Shown here piece after piece: positions 60,585-64,000 of a DNA stretch of 64,000 nt. This stretch comes from Mesonia sp. HuA40 (GTDB lineage Bacteria > Bacteroidota > Bacteroidia > Flavobacteriales > Flavobacteriaceae): assembly GCF_008017835.1 (NCBI RefSeq), contig NZ_VRLT01000024.1, positions 92,467 through 156,466 of the forward strand, read 5' to 3'. The position numbers were made by a program, and so were the translations under genes. The notes beneath the pieces are model-generated. The model searched no databases and was not told where the DNA came from. It saw only the letters and a list, made by a program, of their open reading frames with translations. Within the stretch, counting starts at the first letter, position 1. Each line of letters opens with the position of its first letter.

Positions 60585-63500
60585 GTGAAAGAACTTAGCC
60601 ATATTTCTTCTAAAATTACTTTGCTTTTATTATTCTGGGGAAGTTTAATACTACACGCTCAAACGGTAGCTATACCCGATGTAAATTTTGAACAATTTTT
60701 AATTGCACAAGGTATTGACACTAATGGACAAAATGGCAATATATTAACCAGTGATGCACAAGCTATAACCACTCTAGATATTACTGTTAGTACCGTAACC
60801 GACTTGACAGGTATAAATGCTTTCTCTAATTTAACACAATTAGATGTTGGGGACAACGCTATCTCTAATATAAATCTCACAGCATTAATGCAGCTAGAGC
60901 AATTAACCATAGATGGAAATAGCGCATTAACTTCTATAGATTTATCTCAAAACACTCTATTAGAAAGTTTAGTACTTAAATCTCCTAATTTTGGCTCAGC
61001 TATGCCTTTAACTGCCCTAGATTTAAGTTCTAATAATAATTTGTTAGATGTAGAAATGTATCGAGTTGGTAATTTGAGTAATCTTGTTTTGCCATCCAAT
61101 CCTATATTGCTCACCAATTTTAAAATAATAAATCATGACAACACTGCTCTAAATTTTGCAAATTTTGACAGTTTAGAAAACTTACATATTCAAGGTGGGG
61201 CCAACGGGTTAAATATTACTCTACCCAATATTCAAACCAATTTAAAAGAAATTTACATAAGCAGCATAGGAATAAATAATGTAGATGTTTCGGCTTACAG
61301 CAATTTAGAGAAGTTAAGCTTATTCAATGTTTACCTACAAACGCTTAGCTTACCAAGTACAAATACCTTTACCCAATTAACAATTTGGCATCATAATTTT
61401 ATCGCACCTCTTGATTTAAGCAGTGTGCCTAATTTAATAGATTTAGATATAAGATTTAACCAAAGCGCGCCCTTAATTATCAATCTTGTAGGTAACCCAA
61501 ATCTTGAGAATGTTTGGCTTACTCATAATGACCTAAATGCCATAGATTTTACCCATAATACATTATTGAAAAACTTACGCATTTATGATAACAATTTGAG
61601 TGTATTAGATGTTACGCAAAATAACCTGCTCGAACGTTTAGATGCCAACAACAATCAAATTCCTGCTATAGATTTAAGTCAGAATCAAGTGTTACACTAT
61701 TTAAACTTAAGTAATAATCTATTACCAACAATAGACTTAACCTCTAATATAGAATTAACCAGTATTAACCTAAGCCACAATTTATTTACCACAACTGGTA
61801 CAGATTTAACTCAAAATATTGATTTAAGCAGCTTAAATTTTTCACATAACCAAATTTCTAGTTTAGATATCACACAGAATTCCGAGTTGAGATATTTAGT
61901 ACTTTCACATAATTTATTTACATCAAATAGCATTTTGTATGATTTTGAAAACATACGTGCAAGTAACGGTGATATTCTTGGAGGTAAATTAGATGTAAGT
62001 TTTAACCAAATCAGTGGCAGCATCCCTGATTTTGCTTCGTTAATACATACTGGTGCTGGTGGTCAAAATGATTATACCCGTTATTTTGAACTTAATTTCA
62101 ATAACAATAATTTTGAATTTGGAGATTTTGAAAATCAACACGCTGCTTATCTGAACTTTACCACGTTAACTAGTCCCCCTCCTTTCAACACTGTGGTTAT
62201 GCGTGAATATCATTATGCCCCTCAGGCAAAAGTGAATACTATTCTAAATCCCAACATTAATGCTGGTGATGATATTACCTTAAGCACAATTGTTAGTGGC
62301 GCACAAAACCATTATCAGTGGTTTAAGGATGGAAATCCAATTCTTGGCGCTCCAGACTCACCCTATTATACCATTTATGATGCCACCGGATGTGATGCAG
62401 GCGTATATCATTGTGAAGTCACTAGCGATTTGGTTCCATTTGAAAACGCAAATCCACCAGGCACCAATAACCGAAATTTACTTTTGATAAGAAATGATAT
62501 TACTTTAAGTGTGAATACTTCCGAAAGTTGTGTTAGCCTTTCTTATCCGCTTGACGGAGCGATTAACGTGCCGGTTAACGGAAATATTATTTGGAATGAT
62601 AATCCCAGCGCTTGTGGATATTTTCTTACTGCAGGAACAACTTCTGGAGGTAGTAATATTTATAATAATATTGACGTAGGGGACGTCAATAGTTATCCCT
62701 GGCCTACCAATTTACCAGCAAATACAACTATCTACATTACTTTAACTCCTTATTTTGAAAGCGGGAATATTTTAAATTGTACAGAAGAGAGTTTTACCAC
62801 TAATACAGATATTGTTCTCCCCAATTGTACTAACTTAAAGCAGCCTTTAAATGCTGCAACTAATGTATCGATTAATAGCTCTATAATTTGGGATCCAGCA
62901 TTAAACGCGTCGGGTTATTTACTCAGTTTAGGTACAAACCCTGGAGGAACTTCTATTCTCAATAATCAAGATGTGGGGAATGTAACTAGTTTTACACCCA
63001 CAAATCCGCTTCCTAGCAATACCACAATTTACGTGAGTATAACACCCTACAATTCGGCAGGAAATGCTAGTGCTTGCACAGAAGAAAGTTTTACTACAGA
63101 AACCATTGTTGTAGTTCCTAGTTGTACTAGCTTATCGAATCCGCTCAATGCTGCCACCAATGTTTCGGTGAATACTGCAATCGATTGGAATGCGATTACT
63201 GAGGCCGATGGTTATTTACTCAGTCTAGGTACAAACCCTGGTGGAACTTCTATTCTCAATAATCAAGATGTGGGGAATGTAACTAGTTTTTCTCCTGCAA
63301 ATCCGCTACCGAGCAATACCACAATTTACGTGAGTATAACACCCTACAATTCGGCAGGAAATGCTAGTGCTTGCGCAGAAGAAAGTTTTACTACAGAAAC
63401 CATTGTTGTAGTTCCTAATTGTACTAGCTTATCGAATCCGCTTAATACAGCCACCAATGTTTCGGTGAATACTGCAATCGATTGGAATGCGATTACTGAG

Positions 63501-64000
63501 GCCGATGGTTATTTACTCAGTCTAGGTACAAACCCTGGTGGAACTTCTATTCTCAATAATCAAGATGTGGGGAATGTAACTAGTTTTACACCCACAAATC
63601 CGCTACCAAGCAATACCACAATTTACGTGAGTATAACACCCTACAATTCGGCAGGAAATGCTAGTGCTTGCACAGAAGAAAGTTTTACTACAGAAACCAT
63701 TGTTGTAGTTCCTAATTGTACTAGCTTATCGAATCCGCTCAATGCTGCCACCAATGTTTCGGTGAATACTGCAATCGATTGGAATGCGATTACTGAGGCC
63801 GATGGTTATTTACTCAGTTTAGGTACAAACCCTGGAGGAACTTCTATTCTCAATAATCAAGATGTAGGGAATGTAACTAGTTTTACACCTGCAAATCCGC
63901 TTCCTAGCAATACCACAATTTACGTGAGTATAACACCCTACAATTCGGCAGGAAATGCTAGTGCTTGCGCAGAAGAAAGTTTTACTACAGAAACCATTGT
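60585..64000 (+). CDS. Large LRR/Ig/Fn3-repeat surface protein (3' end outside window)
   Basis: At least 1,138 codons run in frame from GTG 60585 to the window end without a stop. A signal peptide (ISSKITLLLLFWGSLILHAQ) is followed at TVAIPDVNFEQFLIAQGID by the usual Flavobacteria LRR protein opening. Leucine-rich repeats (LDLSSN-type) cover residues ~60-500, then an Ig-like domain at ~560-640 (YQWFKDGNPI, then AGVYHCEV). From residue 649 five tandem 99-residue Fn3-like units follow (CTSLSNPLNAATNVSVNTA, then GYLLSLGTNPGGTSIL). A C-terminal type IX secretion domain would be expected beyond the window. The role is likely adhesion; not proven. Confidence 0.8.
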   Translation, partial: MKELSHISSKITLLLLFWGSLILHAQTVAIPDVNFEQFLIAQGIDTNGQNGNILTSDAQAITTLDITVSTVTDLTGINAFSNLTQLDVGDNAISNINLTALMQLEQLTIDGNSALTSIDLSQNTLLESLVLKSPNFGSAMPLTALDLSSNNNLLDVEMYRVGNLSNLVLPSNPILLTNFKIINHDNTALNFANFDSLENLHIQGGANGLNITLPNIQTNLKEIYISSIGINNVDVSAYSNLEKLSLFNVYLQTLSLPSTNTFTQLTIWHHNFIAPLDLSSVPNLIDLDIRFNQSAPLIINLVGNPNLENVWLTHNDLNAIDFTHNTLLKNLRIYDNNLSVLDVTQNNLLERLDANNNQIPAIDLSQNQVLHYLNLSNNLLPTIDLTSNIELTSINLSHNLFTTTGTDLTQNIDLSSLNFSHNQISSLDITQNSELRYLVLSHNLFTSNSILYDFENIRASNGDILGGKLDVSFNQISGSIPDFASLIHTGAGGQNDYTRYFELNFNNNNFEFGDFENQHAAYLNFTTLTSPPPFNTVVMREYHYAPQAKVNTILNPNINAGDDITLSTIVSGAQNHYQWFKDGNPILGAPDSPYYTIYDATGCDAGVYHCEVTSDLVPFENANPPGTNNRNLLLIRNDITLSVNTSESCVSLSYPLDGAINVPVNGNIIWNDNPSACGYFLTAGTTSGGSNIYNNIDVGDVNSYPWPTNLPANTTIYITLTPYFESGNILNCTEESFTTNTDIVLPNCTNLKQPLNAATNVSINSSIIWDPALNASGYLLSLGTNPGGTSILNNQDVGNVTSFTPTNPLPSNTTIYVSITPYNSAGNASACTEESFTTETIVVVPSCTSLSNPLNAATNVSVNTAIDWNAITEADGYLLSLGTNPGGTSILNNQDVGNVTSFSPANPLPSNTTIYVSITPYNSAGNASACAEESFTTETIVVVPNCTSLSNPLNTATNVSVNTAIDWNAITEADGYLLSLGTNPGGTSILNNQDVGNVTSFTPTNPLPSNTTIYVSITPYNSAGNASACTEESFTTETIVVVPNCTSLSNPLNAATNVSVNTAIDWNAITEADGYLLSLGTNPGGTSILNNQDVGNVTSFTPANPLPSNTTIYVSITPYNSAGNASACAEESFTTETI
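62529..64000 (+). repeat. Tandem 297-bp repeats encoding Fn3-like units
   Basis: Unit starts fall at 62529, 62826, 63123, 63420 and 63717, each exactly 297 bases apart (99 codons); the last is cut off by the window. Units 2 to 5 are very similar in DNA, with long identical stretches, whereas unit 1 is diverged. Changes between later units are few and mostly single bases. The sharp period and identity point to recent duplication or gene conversion within the gene. Confidence 0.95.

Noticed and set aside
62529..64000. Direct repeats as a CRISPR array
   Set aside because: The period is 297 bases in one continuous reading frame with protein-level structure; there are no short repeats with unique spacers and no cas genes.

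Overview
The window is a chromosomal segment of a Bacteroidota bacterium, most likely a marine Flavobacteriaceae. This rests on low GC content, TAnnTTTG-type -7 promoter boxes, two S46 dipeptidyl peptidases (DPP11-like and DPP7-like), a FolK-deoxynucleoside kinase fusion, a GH3-family protein, DUF2797, DUF4136 and DUF5522 proteins, a clade II nos cluster, and a large LRR/Fn3-like surface protein. I cannot name a genus.

Bases 1-14166 are the right end of a tailed-phage prophage, whose left part lies outside the window. It holds a fibre-type protein, a deacetylase-fold protein, a lysis block (two small membrane proteins, a membrane-anchored coiled coil, an M15 peptidase endolysin and a lipoprotein shaped like a one-piece u-spanin), tail-assembly genes, the tape measure, two large tail proteins (one with BACON-like domains) and a convergent tyrosine integrase. 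The integrase abuts the 3' end of tRNA-Leu(UAA), the probable attachment site. tRNA-Gly(GCC) follows.

Bases 14.4-32.5 kb are core genome: mutS, an rRNA/tRNA methyltransferase, folK-dNK, a queuosine-precursor transporter, an AsmA-like protein, the primary sigma factor, rpsU, DUF2797, GH3, hemL, a LysM glucosaminidase, a PLP desulfhydrase/deaminase, a DUF5522 mini-gene, hutU and a DUF4136 lipoprotein.

Bases 32.5-41.6 kb form a nitrous-oxide respiration island. A minus-strand operon runs cytochrome c, nosZ, a membrane protein, nosL, nosD, nosF, nosY and a polytopic histidine-rich membrane protein. Divergent from it is an Rrf2-type Fe-S regulator followed by the Fe-S repair protein Ric. A small palindrome in the shared promoter region is a candidate operator. 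Together these would reduce N2O, load copper into NosZ and repair nitrosative damage.

Bases 41.6-60.4 kb contain a branched-chain 2-oxoacid dehydrogenase (E2 and fused E1) interrupted by a four-helix-bundle gene, the two S46 peptidases, a DAACS symporter, a GNAT, a PaaY-like hexapeptide protein, and a phenylacetate-type set (thiolase, PaaZ with an extra C-terminal domain, enoyl-CoA hydratase). Between the last two sits a chimeric remnant: the start of the hydratase gene joined to the extra C-terminal domain of paaZ. This is what a tandem-duplication junction would leave. The window ends inside a surface protein whose LRR region is followed by five 297-bp repeats.
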